Source: CAZMRQ01 sp964568795 (GTDB lineage Bacteria; Pseudomonadota; Gammaproteobacteria; Comchoanobacterales; Comchoanobacteraceae). Taken from it: 64,000 nt of DNA. The notes beneath the pieces were generated by a model. The model ran no database searches and was not told the DNA's origin. It saw nothing but the letters and a program-made list of their open reading frames with translations. This document shows positions 1 through 8,932 of this stretch, piece after piece (the first letter of the stretch is position 1; every line of letters starts with the position of its first letter). The DNA is taken from NCBI GenBank assembly GCA_964568795.1, contig CAZMRQ010000001.1, positions 1-64,000 of the forward strand. The letters run 5' to 3'. A program made the position numbers and the translations under genes.

Positions 1-431
1 GCTGAATATGAACCAGTAATAGAGGCCAATGTTGCTATCATTTTGATGGACGCGTTTTTTATCCCTTCAGAATTAAAACTCGTAATTTCCTTTGAAAAGT
101 CAACACTTGAAAATTCTGTACGGTCAGTAAGCAATACGCTCAATAAACTACCAGTTTCCGTACAGTTTGCACCTTTGATATTGTACATCTCCTTGTGTTG
201 GGCTATAAACTTTCTAAGCTCATTCTCTCCCGTAAGCGATTTCGCCTTTTTATCAGCAGGATCTTTGAATAACTTCCACGTACTATCGGCTTGCTTCACA
301 TAAGGCGCCATGCTTTTTTTACTATCCCCAAAAGGCCTAATCATACCAGCGGGTGTGACAATACAAGGAAGAAAAATCATTTCCTGTTTAGAGCCTTTTT
401 CTTCCACCGGGGAAGTTGCTTTTGTTACCAT
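1..431 (-). CDS. ORFan protein, N-terminal 143 residues (3' end beyond window)
   Basis: An open frame on the minus strand runs off the left edge. It begins at an ATG (complement of 429-431) preceded by a very good ribosome site, GGAGG, about 5 bases upstream, and a TATAAT-like -10 lies at complement 463-468. The protein starts MVTKATSPVEEKGSKQEMIF and continues for 143 residues without a stop. It is hydrophilic and Lys/Ser rich at the N-terminus, with no signal peptide or membrane segment in the visible part. I do not recognise the family. The strong ribosome site and uninterrupted frame make it a likely real gene, and several plus-strand frames across it are shadows. Function unknown. Confidence 0.7.
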   Translation of the reverse strand, partial: MVTKATSPVEEKGSKQEMIFLPCIVTPAGMIRPFGDSKKSMAPYVKQADSTWKLFKDPADKKAKSLTGENELRKFIAQHKEMYNIKGANCTETGSLLSVLLTDRTEFSSVDFSKEITSFNSEGIKNASIKMIATLASITGSYS

Positions 432-1126
432 AACCCTACCTCCTTCTGTAATGAGTATGTTTATTATAAGTCATCATGCATGTCAGGAAACCGGTTATTT
501 TGTTTTTTGTATGTAATTCATGGCATTACGCGTTCTGTAGTTTTTCATGCGCTTTATTGTTTTGCTATACACGCTTGTGTGTGGCGGTTGATAGATAATT
601 GGTTGTAGTGGATATATTGTTCTTGTGAATGTCAGAGGCGCCATTGGTTTATTAAAGGGGCGTGTTATCTTAATCGAATAGCAACATTGCCTCGGGAGAG
701 ATAATATTCGGAGTTACTATGGTTTATTGCTATGAGATCAAGAGACTTTCATGCTACTTATAATACGCGTTTGTGTCTCTCATCTTAACGGCAAGGCAAT
801 TAGGAAGGCATTCAGAGCCAGTGACTGGGTAATGATGTGTGGCATCAAATAAGCGGGTCTGTGCTGGGAGGCCAAACGCACTTGTTCTTTGAATACCGAT
901 GCCTTCGCAAAAAATAGGTGGGGTCGCTGTGTGCTTCTTGCATGGATGAGGGAAAATACACGTGCTCAGGAGTTTCGATAAAGCGCAATATTAGGCTAAA
1001 AAGCAGCGATATATGCAGGATTTACTGCGTATAGAACAAATAATTTTCTATAATCTCTCTATTCTCTTGCAAAAAAATAGCAAAAAGATATAGACTGTCA
1101 TATTTATAGGTTGAGAGGGAAAACAT
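432..1126. other. Intergenic gap with possible decayed coding sequence
   Basis: About 700 bases without a convincing intact gene lie between two divergent ORFans. The left end holds the putative promoter of the left-edge gene. Around 780-980 the plus strand reads as protein-like sequence (for example GKAIRKAFRASDW) broken by stops, which suggests a decayed gene; I could not assign it to a family. No tRNA or clear hairpin was seen. Confidence 0.35.
1067..1094 (+). promoter_or_regulatory. Candidate promoter for the 318-aa ORFan
   Basis: TTGCAA (1067-1072) and TATAGA (1089-1094) are separated by 16 bases, and the -10 ends 32 bases before the ATG at 1127. Sequence match only; AT-rich surroundings raise the chance of coincidence. 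Confidence 0.25.
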
Positions 1127-2083
1127 ATGGGACGAATACGTGTTTGGGATGGAAAGCTAATTAGTAAAGAAGACCCGTTTCCAATTACTCCAAGAGAGCG
1201 GTGTAACGAAGTAGCACGGATTATTGATCAAATCATTGTCTCTATGAGCGATGAGAAATGCTATTATCATAAAGATGGGAAAGAAAGTGGAGAGAAAGTC
1301 AATTTTACTTCTGAGGGAGGGGCTGAAGTTCCTGATTTTTTAACAATGTTTCATGAAGATATCATCGCTATGTTTATGGCTCAAGAAAGTGGATTGGAGC
1401 CGATAAAGCATGGAGTAGAGAAAATGGGTCTATTTTTTAGCAGTGCTAAAGCCTCCTTGGGCCAATGCGAGAAATTTTTGGATGGTTATAAGGTAAAACA
1501 CAAGACCTATAAGGATATTGTAAACAACTTGATGGCAGTTTTTTTAAAGCGTGAAGCATCAGGGGAGTCATTCAGGTGGCCATCAATGAAAGATATTGTG
1601 AATCAATGCTTTAATGAGGAAGGTTTGTCTGCCCAAGACAAGGCTGTTGCTGCCTTGTTGCATTTTGCGTTTATTCCATTGGCTATTCTGCAGCCTTCTG
1701 TAAAAAGAGGGGTCAAGCTTGTTCAGTGTGCCATTAATATTATATGGATTGTGATTAAAGCCCTGGGTGATCTTGTGGGACTTTTCCAGATTCCAGCATT
1801 GACTAATAAACTGGCAGATGTTTTTAATAGGTTTTTACCCGAAAGCTTAGCACACAAGGCAAATGATTTCTTGCTCGGCAATGTGGCGGAAGGAGCAGCG
1901 AAAAACTTTGATGATTTAAGGAAAGACTTTCACGCGTTTTACTCTGAAACGTCATTTGTAGTTGTTGCTGGGCTACTGGAAGTAGTTTTATGCATTGCCA
2001 GTTGCAGCCATCATGCTGTTCAGGGTCTGTATTTAGCTGGGAGTTCTCTTAACGATACTCGATCGCCAGTTGTTAATGCTTAA
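1127..2083 (+). CDS. ORFan protein with two hydrophobic regions, 318 aa
   Basis: The ATG at 1127 follows a GAGAGG ribosome site. The first ~175 residues are mixed and charged. A long hydrophobic stretch covers roughly residues 178-222 (including CAINIIWIVIKALGDLVGLF), and a second covers about 278-300 (SFVVVAGLLEVVLCIAS). The layout is soluble N-terminus, membrane-active middle and short soluble tail, without an N-terminal signal peptide. It resembles the general build of secreted membrane-associated effectors of intracellular bacteria, but no family is recognised and this is only an inference. It stands alone, followed by a convergent pseudogene. Confidence 0.7.
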   Translation: MGRIRVWDGKLISKEDPFPITPRERCNEVARIIDQIIVSMSDEKCYYHKDGKESGEKVNFTSEGGAEVPDFLTMFHEDIIAMFMAQESGLEPIKHGVEKMGLFFSSAKASLGQCEKFLDGYKVKHKTYKDIVNNLMAVFLKREASGESFRWPSMKDIVNQCFNEEGLSAQDKAVAALLHFAFIPLAILQPSVKRGVKLVQCAINIIWIVIKALGDLVGLFQIPALTNKLADVFNRFLPESLAHKANDFLLGNVAEGAAKNFDDLRKDFHAFYSETSFVVVAGLLEVVLCIASCSHHAVQGLYLAGSSLNDTRSPVVNA

Positions 2084-2157
2084 TGCTGTCACAGCTGCAC
2101 TGTCTGCGTACACCTTTCCCTAAATTTTTGAGCCTCTGAGGCTGGAAGCGGGTGTTG

Positions 2158-3120
2158 TTATGGCGTGTGAGCGGGTTGTGATGGACCAGGGTGATCGTGC
2201 TTTGGTCTGACACGGCGACCAAACAGTCCTTGGCTGCCTGGGGCCAATCTTCCTGTTGCAGCAAGCCACCATTCTTTAGCATTTTTAGCCACGCATTCTT
2301 TCTTTAGTTGAGTCAGATGTATTGTATTAAATTTATAAACATTTTCAGAGTGACCAAAAAGGTGTTTTCCTTTCCCATGGACAGGAGTTTCTTCGCCACT
2401 GGCGTCTGTGTAGTGCATAATAGAGCCATTATAGTACAAAGCCATGTAGCACTCATCCATGGGGGCTTCTGGACATACGAATTCATAAATTAATGCTTTT
2501 GGCTCACGGCTCTCTGGATCTAAAAATCGGCCTTGTTCGTCTAGGGCAACTTTAAAAAAAACCTTTTGCCTGTCATATTCGTTTTGGGCTGTTTTGTAAT
2601 AGTCTTCAGGACAGAAGGCAAGTGCCGCCCCTGTGCTTGGGCAGTCCGCAAGGGCTTGTGTGCCGATATGGCTTGTGGTAAAAAACTCACGCGAATTATG
2701 TGAGTGTTGAAATGGTGAGTATTGAAATTGATGCCAACCGATACGTCGGTAAAATAACATGCTTTCATCTGTTGAGGTCAGTGAGAAAAGTGTGGGTGCT
2801 GGGAACTTTTCATCGACAAGTTTTTGGTACATTTGACGAAAAAGACCGTGGCCACGGTGTTGTCGAATAACAAATGCATTGTTGATGACAACATGAGAGG
2901 GCGACTTAACTTTCCACGTTAGAAAATCAACCAAGCGTCCTCCATTCCTGACAATGAGCGCTCTTCTTGTGCCTCAATCATCCCATAGATCAATGTAATT
3001 TCTCTCAAGCGGGTATGTGCTGCTTGGTTTTTTTGTTTTATTCTGATCTAACCATTTGATGATAGTGTCTCTTTGCCTCTCAGCATTTCCTGACATGAAT
3101 TTTAGTACAAATGTGGGCAT
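2158..3120 (-). pseudogene. GNAT-type acetyltransferase, broken by an in-frame TGA
   Basis: The frame starts at an ATG (complement of 3118-3120, MPTFVLKFMSGNAERQRDTI) and is interrupted at codon 49 by TGA (complement of 2974-2976). It then continues in the same frame as GTRRALIVRNGGRLVDFLTW for 275 more codons. The part after the stop contains VINNAFVIRQHRGHGLFRQM, an acetyl-CoA binding motif (R/Q-x-x-G-x-G) of the GNAT fold, then FSLTSTDESMLFYRRIGW. TGA is used as a normal stop by neighbouring genes (parA, parB, polA), so it should terminate here; a downstream TTG at 2934 could only give an N-truncated product. Past about 2290 the tail looks out of frame: another frame (down to 2073) reads more like protein, which suggests a second lesion. 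The substrate is unknown. Confidence 0.6.
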
Positions 3121-3256
3121 TATTTTACTCCTAAATATCTATTTATTGACAGTATCCATGGCAGTGTAGATAGTTCGAAGTTATTGTCAACTTAAGACAG
3201 TATAACGGTAGGTAGACTAGTGGGCTATCTAATTTTTTTATTTAATATAGATGATC

Positions 3257-3348
3257 AATGCATCAAAGTCAGGGTTAAAATTGACACTGTATGGGTTTAT
3301 TGCCACACAGTCAGCTGTGGATGTTTGATTAAAAAATATGCTCATTAA
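3257..3348 (+). repeat. Left copy of dispersed repeat fused to a methyltransferase 3' remnant
   Basis: Bases 3257-3320 match 6252-6315 at 61 of 64 positions. From 3319 to 3348 the sequence instead matches 7123-7152, the last ten codons and stop of the RNA methyltransferase gene, at about 26 of 30 positions. The junction falls at a short TGG shared by both sources. The simplest reading is a former second copy of the region 6.25-7.15 kb from which nearly the whole gene was deleted. Confidence 0.65.
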
Positions 3349-3470
3349 TTTTGCAACAATCGATAACAGTGGGTATAGCAGTATGGCATTGAAAAAGGCA
3401 TGTGTCGTGTGCTTGGCTTGTTTTTAGAATATTGATTATATCCCCTTTTCCTCTTTTTTCAGCATTTATT

Positions 3471-5525
3471 ATGCCAGTCAACGATAATAATATAACAAGA
3501 GGTTATAGGTGTCAATCAATGCCATATGAAGATATGTATGAGGAGCCATATAAAAGCAATCCCGTACTTAGGTTTGCAAGTGCCTATTTGTGCTCTATAA
3601 AAGAAAGTGGCAGACCCATTGCTACATTATTTGATTATCTTTTGGGGCGTTTGTACGGAGGAAGGAAGTCGAATGAGCCATTTATAGGTTTAGATTTTTC
3701 TAATCCACAAAACATAGTTGAACTTGCCGTATGTACACCATTTTTAATACGAGAGGTTTGGGAGAGTGGTGATAGAGAACTTTATAAGAAAATGCGATAT
3801 TTTTACCAAACTGCTCATCAGGCTTGTAAAAAAATAAAACCAAGTCAACTTAGTGATATTCCTGTAGAGGGATTGATGACACATAATGCCCGGCTTCCTG
3901 CTTTGTATGCAGGCGATCGACGAATCCAGAAGGAGATGGATGAGTCCGTGGAGGCGGGTGTTATTGATGAGGAGAAATTGCATAGTCAGGCTATAAGTAG
4001 GGCTAAATTTAAGAAGTTGGATCGTCAGTTCAATGATCCACGATTTTCTTTTGCAGCCGCTGCTGAAATGATGTCAAAATTTATAGTTGAGCGTAGGAGC
4101 TATAACGTCACAGCAACGCAAGTAGAAGAGACATTGCGGCATGCCTATGAGCTTTTCTTTGCAGTTGATCCAGATAATAAAGTGTCTACAGAGAGGGATA
4201 AAGTCAGTTGTGACCGTATAAAGATGCTACGAGGCATTGACATGTGGGGCAATCCTATTGAGGCTGGTGGGAGGGGCGCAACCTTTCTAAGACGAGTATG
4301 TCAGCATCAGATAAATTACCGTGGAGGCCAGAAGCAAGTTCACGGAATTCATAAACTCCCGATCAGCGAGGGTTATTGCCATGGGTTTTCCAGTACACTG
4401 GCAGCCACAATCCAAAAGGCCGGTATAAACACAATGAGCATAAAACAGCTCACACAAAAAATTGATAGACTTGCTGAAGTACACGGCCCGGACTGTGATA
4501 GATTTTTCGTTGATAGCGCAGCGTTTGTTCAAATGACTCAGCATATGGTACATTACCAGCCAATAGATGAGAGCCAGGTTGTTCCAAAAGAAGAAGGCAT
4601 TTATCAAAGATCTCTTATAATTAACTTTTCGCGAGGCGCGCATAGGGTTTTGCTGATAATTGTGAAGAAAAACGATGATGAAAAGATTATTTTGAGAGAC
4701 CCGAACAGTGAAAGGGCACGCGTTTTCAATGGTATGGCTGAGGTAGAAAATGAAATAAACGGCAGGTATAAAGCAGCAAAATTGACATACCAGGAATTCC
4801 CTCCAGAAACACTTTCTCAGATTAGAGGTCCGTGGGAGGTAGGAGGTGTTAAAGAGAAGTATGAAAAATTCGAAGAAATGCTACCCATAGATCAAATGGC
4901 AGAAATTATTCAGTCTCCCGGTCATTATTATTATAAAGACGGTAATAACTACACACGAATAGATAATAGTGACGCAGATGTCGAGGAAGGCTCAATTCTG
5001 AAACAAGGTGCTCCTTTATATTATATCTTGGGTGAAAATAGTCCGTTGAAAATTGATGTTAGCAAAGCCTCTGATGCCTACAAGATTGGGACGATATCAA
5101 AAAACACACCAAAAGCAGTGATGAGAGAGATACAGATTGGGAATGAGCCAAAAGGAGAGTATAGAGCATTCAAACATGAACTACCAGATGATGAGTGGTT
5201 GCAGAAAGTAAAGGAGCAGAGTCAGTTATTCTCGGATCTTTGGTCTTCTGGATTTGACCATCAAATCACACCAGAAAGAAATTCTCATCAAAACATCAGT
5301 TTGACAGGAAAAAATGATACGATACGAAGGTTTTTCAGAATATGCTTAAGAAGGCCTGAATACACAGTCACCGTAAAGCTGGGACATCAACAGCCTCACA
5401 CTGTGACAGCTAAAAAATGGGAGAATGTAGAACAGGAAGTCAAGAAGCATATTAAAGAACAATCAGAGTTATACCACCGTGTTTATATAGATGAGCACAT
5501 TAGGGGTAATTCAAGAAGGTCGTGA
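3471..5525 (+). CDS. Putative YopT-like (C58/papain-fold) cysteine protease, 684 aa
   Basis: This is a large soluble protein with no close family recognised overall. Its centre shows an ordered Cys-His-Asp set in the contexts typical of C58 peptidases: GYCHGFS (Cys303), GAHRVLLIIV (His391) and ILRDPNSE (Asp410). The His-Asp spacing of about 19 residues resembles YopT/AvrPphB (about 15-16). The known C58 enzymes are secreted effectors cleaving host proteins, so a host target is inferred. The N-terminal 300 and C-terminal 270 residues are unassigned. The frame is open from a GTG at 3402 (707 aa, a hydrophobic start), but neither start has a good ribosome site; the ATG at 3471 was preferred. It stands alone between two repeat copies. 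Confidence 0.55.
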   Translation: MPVNDNNITRGYRCQSMPYEDMYEEPYKSNPVLRFASAYLCSIKESGRPIATLFDYLLGRLYGGRKSNEPFIGLDFSNPQNIVELAVCTPFLIREVWESGDRELYKKMRYFYQTAHQACKKIKPSQLSDIPVEGLMTHNARLPALYAGDRRIQKEMDESVEAGVIDEEKLHSQAISRAKFKKLDRQFNDPRFSFAAAAEMMSKFIVERRSYNVTATQVEETLRHAYELFFAVDPDNKVSTERDKVSCDRIKMLRGIDMWGNPIEAGGRGATFLRRVCQHQINYRGGQKQVHGIHKLPISEGYCHGFSSTLAATIQKAGINTMSIKQLTQKIDRLAEVHGPDCDRFFVDSAAFVQMTQHMVHYQPIDESQVVPKEEGIYQRSLIINFSRGAHRVLLIIVKKNDDEKIILRDPNSERARVFNGMAEVENEINGRYKAAKLTYQEFPPETLSQIRGPWEVGGVKEKYEKFEEMLPIDQMAEIIQSPGHYYYKDGNNYTRIDNSDADVEEGSILKQGAPLYYILGENSPLKIDVSKASDAYKIGTISKNTPKAVMREIQIGNEPKGEYRAFKHELPDDEWLQKVKEQSQLFSDLWSSGFDHQITPERNSHQNISLTGKNDTIRRFFRICLRRPEYTVTVKLGHQQPHTVTAKKWENVEQEVKKHIKEQSELYHRVYIDEHIRGNSRRS

Positions 5526-6251
5526 TGATAAAACAGAAGGCTATTGCTTGGAGGTGGACAAGGGGTGTAAGAAACTTGTGTATAAAGTCATATTTCAATG
5601 AATTAGATATGGTTTTTTAGATATCAACATAATTGAAGCATAAAAACGCTACAAGAAAAAGTGGACTACATGTGTGGGTGTATACAGTCAGGATAACAAG
5701 AGGCTCACGCCATGCAGCAGTTATTTAAGATGCTGCGGGTCTGTACCAGAAGTCAAAAAAGAGTGAAGGAAGGAGAGGCATTATGCTATTTGTATGGCTT
5801 TGATTTTAAAAAGTAGGAATGTTCGCACGAGGGCAAGTGTTGTTAAGGAAAACCGCACCTAACATCTTGAAGTTAAATGGGGATATATTAATAGACTTTC
5901 TTTGCTTCGCTAGGACCTGCGATTTTATGATGGCTATTGAAGGAGTCAGACGTCAGATAGAATGGAAGATTGCAATTTCCGAAAAGCAATGTGTACTGAT
6001 ATAGGGTAAGATTTGTGGTATCTGTCATTGTAAAATAGAAATATTCATCTTTCAGATACTAGAAAAGGTGTAAATTTCTGCAAGAATATGGCTGATGAGG
6101 GATGGGAGAGGTGGCTAACAGGACTTTGTAAATGCCATGCAAGAAAGCACATTGGTGGAAGAAGATGTCCCTGATAGTCTGCCACAATTTAGCAACCCTA
6201 GGAAAGCACACCACAAAGTTAATAGCGTTTTTTATTAGAATACAAGTGACA
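5526..6251. other. Gene-poor gap with possible remnants
   Basis: About 725 bases without a supported gene. A 61-codon plus frame at 5819-6004 has no good ribosome site or recognisable sequence. At about 6120-6240 one plus frame reads like a protein C-terminus (VEEDVPDSLPQFSNPRKAHH) after a stop, suggesting a decayed gene. No RNA gene or terminator was recognised. Confidence 0.35.
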
Positions 6252-6315
6252 AATGCATCAAAGTCAGGGTTAAAATTGACAGTCTATGGGTTTATTGCCA
6301 CACTGTCAGCTGTGG
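6252..6315 (+). repeat. Right copy of the 64-bp dispersed repeat
   Basis: It matches 3257-3320 at 61 of 64 positions; weaker similarity extends some 25 bases further upstream. It contains an imperfect inverted repeat (GACAGT...ACTGTC) and lies directly in front of the methyltransferase start, so it may be that gene's promoter region rather than a mobile element. Confidence 0.65.
6276..6304 (+). promoter_or_regulatory. Candidate promoter for the methyltransferase gene
   Basis: A perfect TTGACA (6276-6281) is followed after 17 bases by CACACT (6299-6304), a poor -10. The element is embedded in the repeat, 27 bases before the ATG at 6331. Weak evidence. Confidence 0.25.
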
Positions 6316-6330
6316 TATTTGAGCAGGCAT

Positions 6331-7152
6331 ATGGCCAAGAAAGATTTTCTGACATTTGATGCGTTTTACGGAAAGGTGTTTGGGGAACGTTGGAGTTGTC
6401 TTCGGGACAGTTTATCGCAAGAACAAATCTATGCGGCTCTGTATTCCCGTGATGCCCATGTGGCTCTTGCGTGGGAATACCCCTGGATGACGTTGCAGCA
6501 CAAAGAACAAGAAAGCCGTGATGCTTATTTTCTTGATCCCGCATCTGCTTGGGCCGCTTGTCAGTTGCCAATCAATCCAGGTGATAAGGTGCTCGATATG
6601 TGTGCTGCCCCCGGAGGCAAGAGCTTGGTTCTTTATAACCGGATGGGAAGCGGCTGCACACTTACATCCAATGAGCTCAATATGCGAAGGTCTGAACGGT
6701 TGTCTCGAGTCATTGAACGTTTTAAGAGAGATTCGCATTGGCAGTGTGCAAGAAGAGACGGGTCATGGTACGGGCTGCAACAGCCTGGCGAGTATGATGC
6801 GGTATTAGTGGATGCGCCTTGCTCTTCAGAGAGGCACTGGTTGCAAAAAGATGAATGGCTGGCCAATTGGCGTGTGAGTCGAACTAAGCGACTGGCTGTG
6901 ACGCAGTGGTGCTTGCTGGCATCGGCATGCGATGCAGTGAAGGTAGGTGGATTTGTTCTTTATCTCACTTGTGCGCTTTCAGAACAGGAAAATGATGGAG
7001 TGATAGACAAGGCTTTGAAAAAAAGACGGGTCTGTGTACATCATGTGGATAACCCTTATGAAAAAACCCGTCATGGGTTTATGATTCTGCCTGATAGAGC
7101 CGATGGCTGGGGCCCTATTTATGGATGTTTGATTAAAAGATACGCGCATTAG
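6331..7152 (+). CDS. RNA (cytosine-5-)-methyltransferase, RsmB/RsmF/NSUN family, 273 aa
   Basis: SAM-dependent C5 methylation of a cytosine in rRNA or tRNA is expected. The SAM-binding motif I is VLDMCAAPGGKS (about residue 90). Motif IV with its cysteine is VLVDAPCSSERHWL, and motif VI with the catalytic cysteine is YLTCALSEQEND, so both family cysteines are present. At 273 aa it is much shorter than RsmB or RsmF (about 430-480) and lacks their extra RNA-binding domains. The DAPCSSERHWL context is closest to short NSUN3/NSUN4-type enzymes. The ATG at 6331 (MAKKDFLTFDAF) has GAGCAGG upstream; an upstream TTG at 6286 would extend into the repeat and is less likely. The exact RNA target cannot be told. 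Confidence 0.85.
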   Translation: MAKKDFLTFDAFYGKVFGERWSCLRDSLSQEQIYAALYSRDAHVALAWEYPWMTLQHKEQESRDAYFLDPASAWAACQLPINPGDKVLDMCAAPGGKSLVLYNRMGSGCTLTSNELNMRRSERLSRVIERFKRDSHWQCARRDGSWYGLQQPGEYDAVLVDAPCSSERHWLQKDEWLANWRVSRTKRLAVTQWCLLASACDAVKVGGFVLYLTCALSEQENDGVIDKALKKRRVCVHHVDNPYEKTRHGFMILPDRADGWGPIYGCLIKRYAH

Positions 7153-7289
7153 ATGCTTGTTTTCTTTCTTCTTTTAGTGCTGTTTGACCTTAGGGGATGT
7201 CCCGTGGTCGGCTTTGCCGTATGCAGCCATCTTAGTGCTGGTGTTTTAGTGGATTACACGTTAGAGTATCTTTAGAATAGAAAAGGGCA

Positions 7290-8096
7290 ATGATGATACT
7301 CTGTGTCTGTAATCAAAAAGGCGGTGTCGGAAAAACTACGCTGGCGGTCAATCTTGCCGCAGCCTTTGCTACAATGGATTTGAAAGTCTTATTGTTGGAT
7401 CTTGACCCACAAGCGAATGCAACAACTGGTTCGGATGTGCCGGTCATGCCTGGAGCACACGGGATGTTGGATGTGCTAACAGGACAAATGCCTCCTTCTT
7501 CAGTGATTGTGTCGACAGGGTATGGTTATGATGTTCTGCCATCTTCACATGCCTTAACCAGGCTTGAAATTGAATTGTTGCAACAGCCTCAACGGCAGGT
7601 TCTACTAAAAAAAGCCATTGAGCCCTTGCGTCAGAAATACCATTTCATGATTATTGATTGCCCCCCTGCACTGAATATTCTAACTGTGAACGGACTGATG
7701 GCTGCAGATGAGCTTTTGGTGCCTGTGCAATGTGAGTATTTGGCCCTCGAAGGGCTGACTAAGCTTATGAAAACACTCAAGGCTCTTGAGAAAAGCGTGG
7801 GCCGTGGATTTCCTTACCGTATTTTGCGGACGATGTATGATGGCCGAGTGAGACTGTCGAGGCAGGTGTCTGATCAATTGTGTAATTTTTTCAATCAAAA
7901 AGTCTGTCATACGATTATCCCGCGTAATGTGCGTGTGGCTGAAGCTCCGTCACATGGAAAGCCTGTGCTTCACCATGACCCAGAAGCACAAGGTTCATTG
8001 ATGTTTCTCGCTTTAGCCAGTGAGTTACTACAGACCTATCGCTTGGAGCAACCTATATTAGCAGATAAGCAACATCTATTGGAGGTATTTGAATGA
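7290..8096 (+). CDS. parA: ParA/Soj chromosome partitioning ATPase, 268 aa
   Basis: ATPase of the ParABS segregation system, which binds nucleoid DNA in its ATP form and moves ParB-parS complexes. The deviant Walker A KGGVGKTT is near residue 11, Walker A' is LLDLDPQAN and Walker B is MIIDCPPALN. The short, Soj-like length without an N-terminal HTH domain fits a chromosomal type Ia ParA. The ATG at 7290 follows AAAGGG; the adjacent ATG at 7293 is equally possible. It overlaps parB by 4 bases (ATGA), indicating translational coupling. Upstream, TAGAAT at 7273-7278 may be a -10. No parS-like palindrome was spotted nearby. Confidence 0.93.
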   Translation: MMILCVCNQKGGVGKTTLAVNLAAAFATMDLKVLLLDLDPQANATTGSDVPVMPGAHGMLDVLTGQMPPSSVIVSTGYGYDVLPSSHALTRLEIELLQQPQRQVLLKKAIEPLRQKYHFMIIDCPPALNILTVNGLMAADELLVPVQCEYLALEGLTKLMKTLKALEKSVGRGFPYRILRTMYDGRVRLSRQVSDQLCNFFNQKVCHTIIPRNVRVAEAPSHGKPVLHHDPEAQGSLMFLALASELLQTYRLEQPILADKQHLLEVFE

Positions 8097-8932
8097 CTGT
8101 GAAAGCACTTGGGCGAGGCTTGGCTGAGCTCGGATTGGATGCTATTCTGAATGAAACTGACGTTGCGCAATCGCTGTGTCAGATCCCTGTTGGTCAGATT
8201 GATCCAGATCCCCAGCAACCGCGTCAGCATATCACTGAAGAAAATCTTCAAGAGCTAGCTCAGTCTATCCAAGCACATGGCATTATTCAGCCAGTATTAG
8301 TATTGCCACGTGGTGACCGTTTTCAGTTAATTGCAGGGGAGAGAAGATGGCGGGCTGCACAAATTGCGGGATTAAATAGCATCCCAGCAGTGATTGGCGA
8401 TTTCTCTCACCAACAACGGCAGGCTGTGGCATTGGTCGAGAATATTCAGCGCGAAGATTTGTCATCAATAGAGCAAGCCCGAGGAATCGATCGCTTGATG
8501 ATAGAGCATAAACTCACTCATCAGGAACTTGCCGATACCCTTGGGTTCTCACGCTCACAAGTCAGCAATCTTCTGAGGCTATTGCAGCTGTCGCCGTGTT
8601 CTCAACAAGCTTTGTTAGAGCGGACAATACATATGGGGCATGCCCGATGTTTGATTGGCTTAAGTAAAGACCAACAGAAACAAGTGATTGAGAAAATCCA
8701 TGCTGAGGAATGGTCTGTGCGCCGCACAGAGCAGGCAGTGAATAGATTGCATCAGCCTGTACGTCAATTGATGAATAAGCCAGTCAGGATGGACACGTCG
8801 CTTTCTAAGAAGGGGTGCCAATTCAAAATTCAGAAGACTATGAAAAAGACAACCTTGGAGGTCAGCGTGAAAGATGAACACCTCTGGCATGAGCTATTGC
8901 AATGTATGGAACAGTGGTGTGATCAAAAATGA
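8093..8932 (+). CDS. parB: ParB/Spo0J chromosome partitioning protein, 279 aa
   Basis: CTP-dependent DNA clamp that loads at parS. It begins with a short basic tail (KALGRGLAELGLDAIL). The ParB N-domain follows, with the arginine-rich motif GERRWRAAQ (about residues 80-90) and the nucleotide-pocket motif ALVENIQREDLS. A helix-turn-helix comes next, LTHQELADTLGFSRSQVSNL (about 135-160), then a C-terminal dimerisation segment ending at residue 279. Length and order are normal for chromosomal ParB. It is coupled to parA by an ATGA overlap, and its 3' end overlaps the next gene. Confidence 0.93.
   Translation: MTVKALGRGLAELGLDAILNETDVAQSLCQIPVGQIDPDPQQPRQHITEENLQELAQSIQAHGIIQPVLVLPRGDRFQLIAGERRWRAAQIAGLNSIPAVIGDFSHQQRQAVALVENIQREDLSSIEQARGIDRLMIEHKLTHQELADTLGFSRSQVSNLLRLLQLSPCSQQALLERTIHMGHARCLIGLSKDQQKQVIEKIHAEEWSVRRTEQAVNRLHQPVRQLMNKPVRMDTSLSKKGCQFKIQKTMKKTTLEVSVKDEHLWHELLQCMEQWCDQK

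Noticed and set aside
2974..2976. UGA read as tryptophan or selenocysteine
   Set aside because: Many genes in the window use TGA as their stop, and no SECIS-like structure was evident; a nonsense mutation is simpler.
4287..4643. 118-aa minus frame inside the protease-like gene
   Set aside because: Antisense shadow of a coding region with conserved-looking motifs on the plus strand.
5819..6004. 61-codon plus-strand frame
   Set aside because: No ribosome site and no recognisable sequence, in a decayed gap.
6252..6315. Insertion sequence end
   Set aside because: The inverted repeat is short and there is no transposase or target duplication; the fused methyltransferase remnant in the other copy fits duplication and deletion better.
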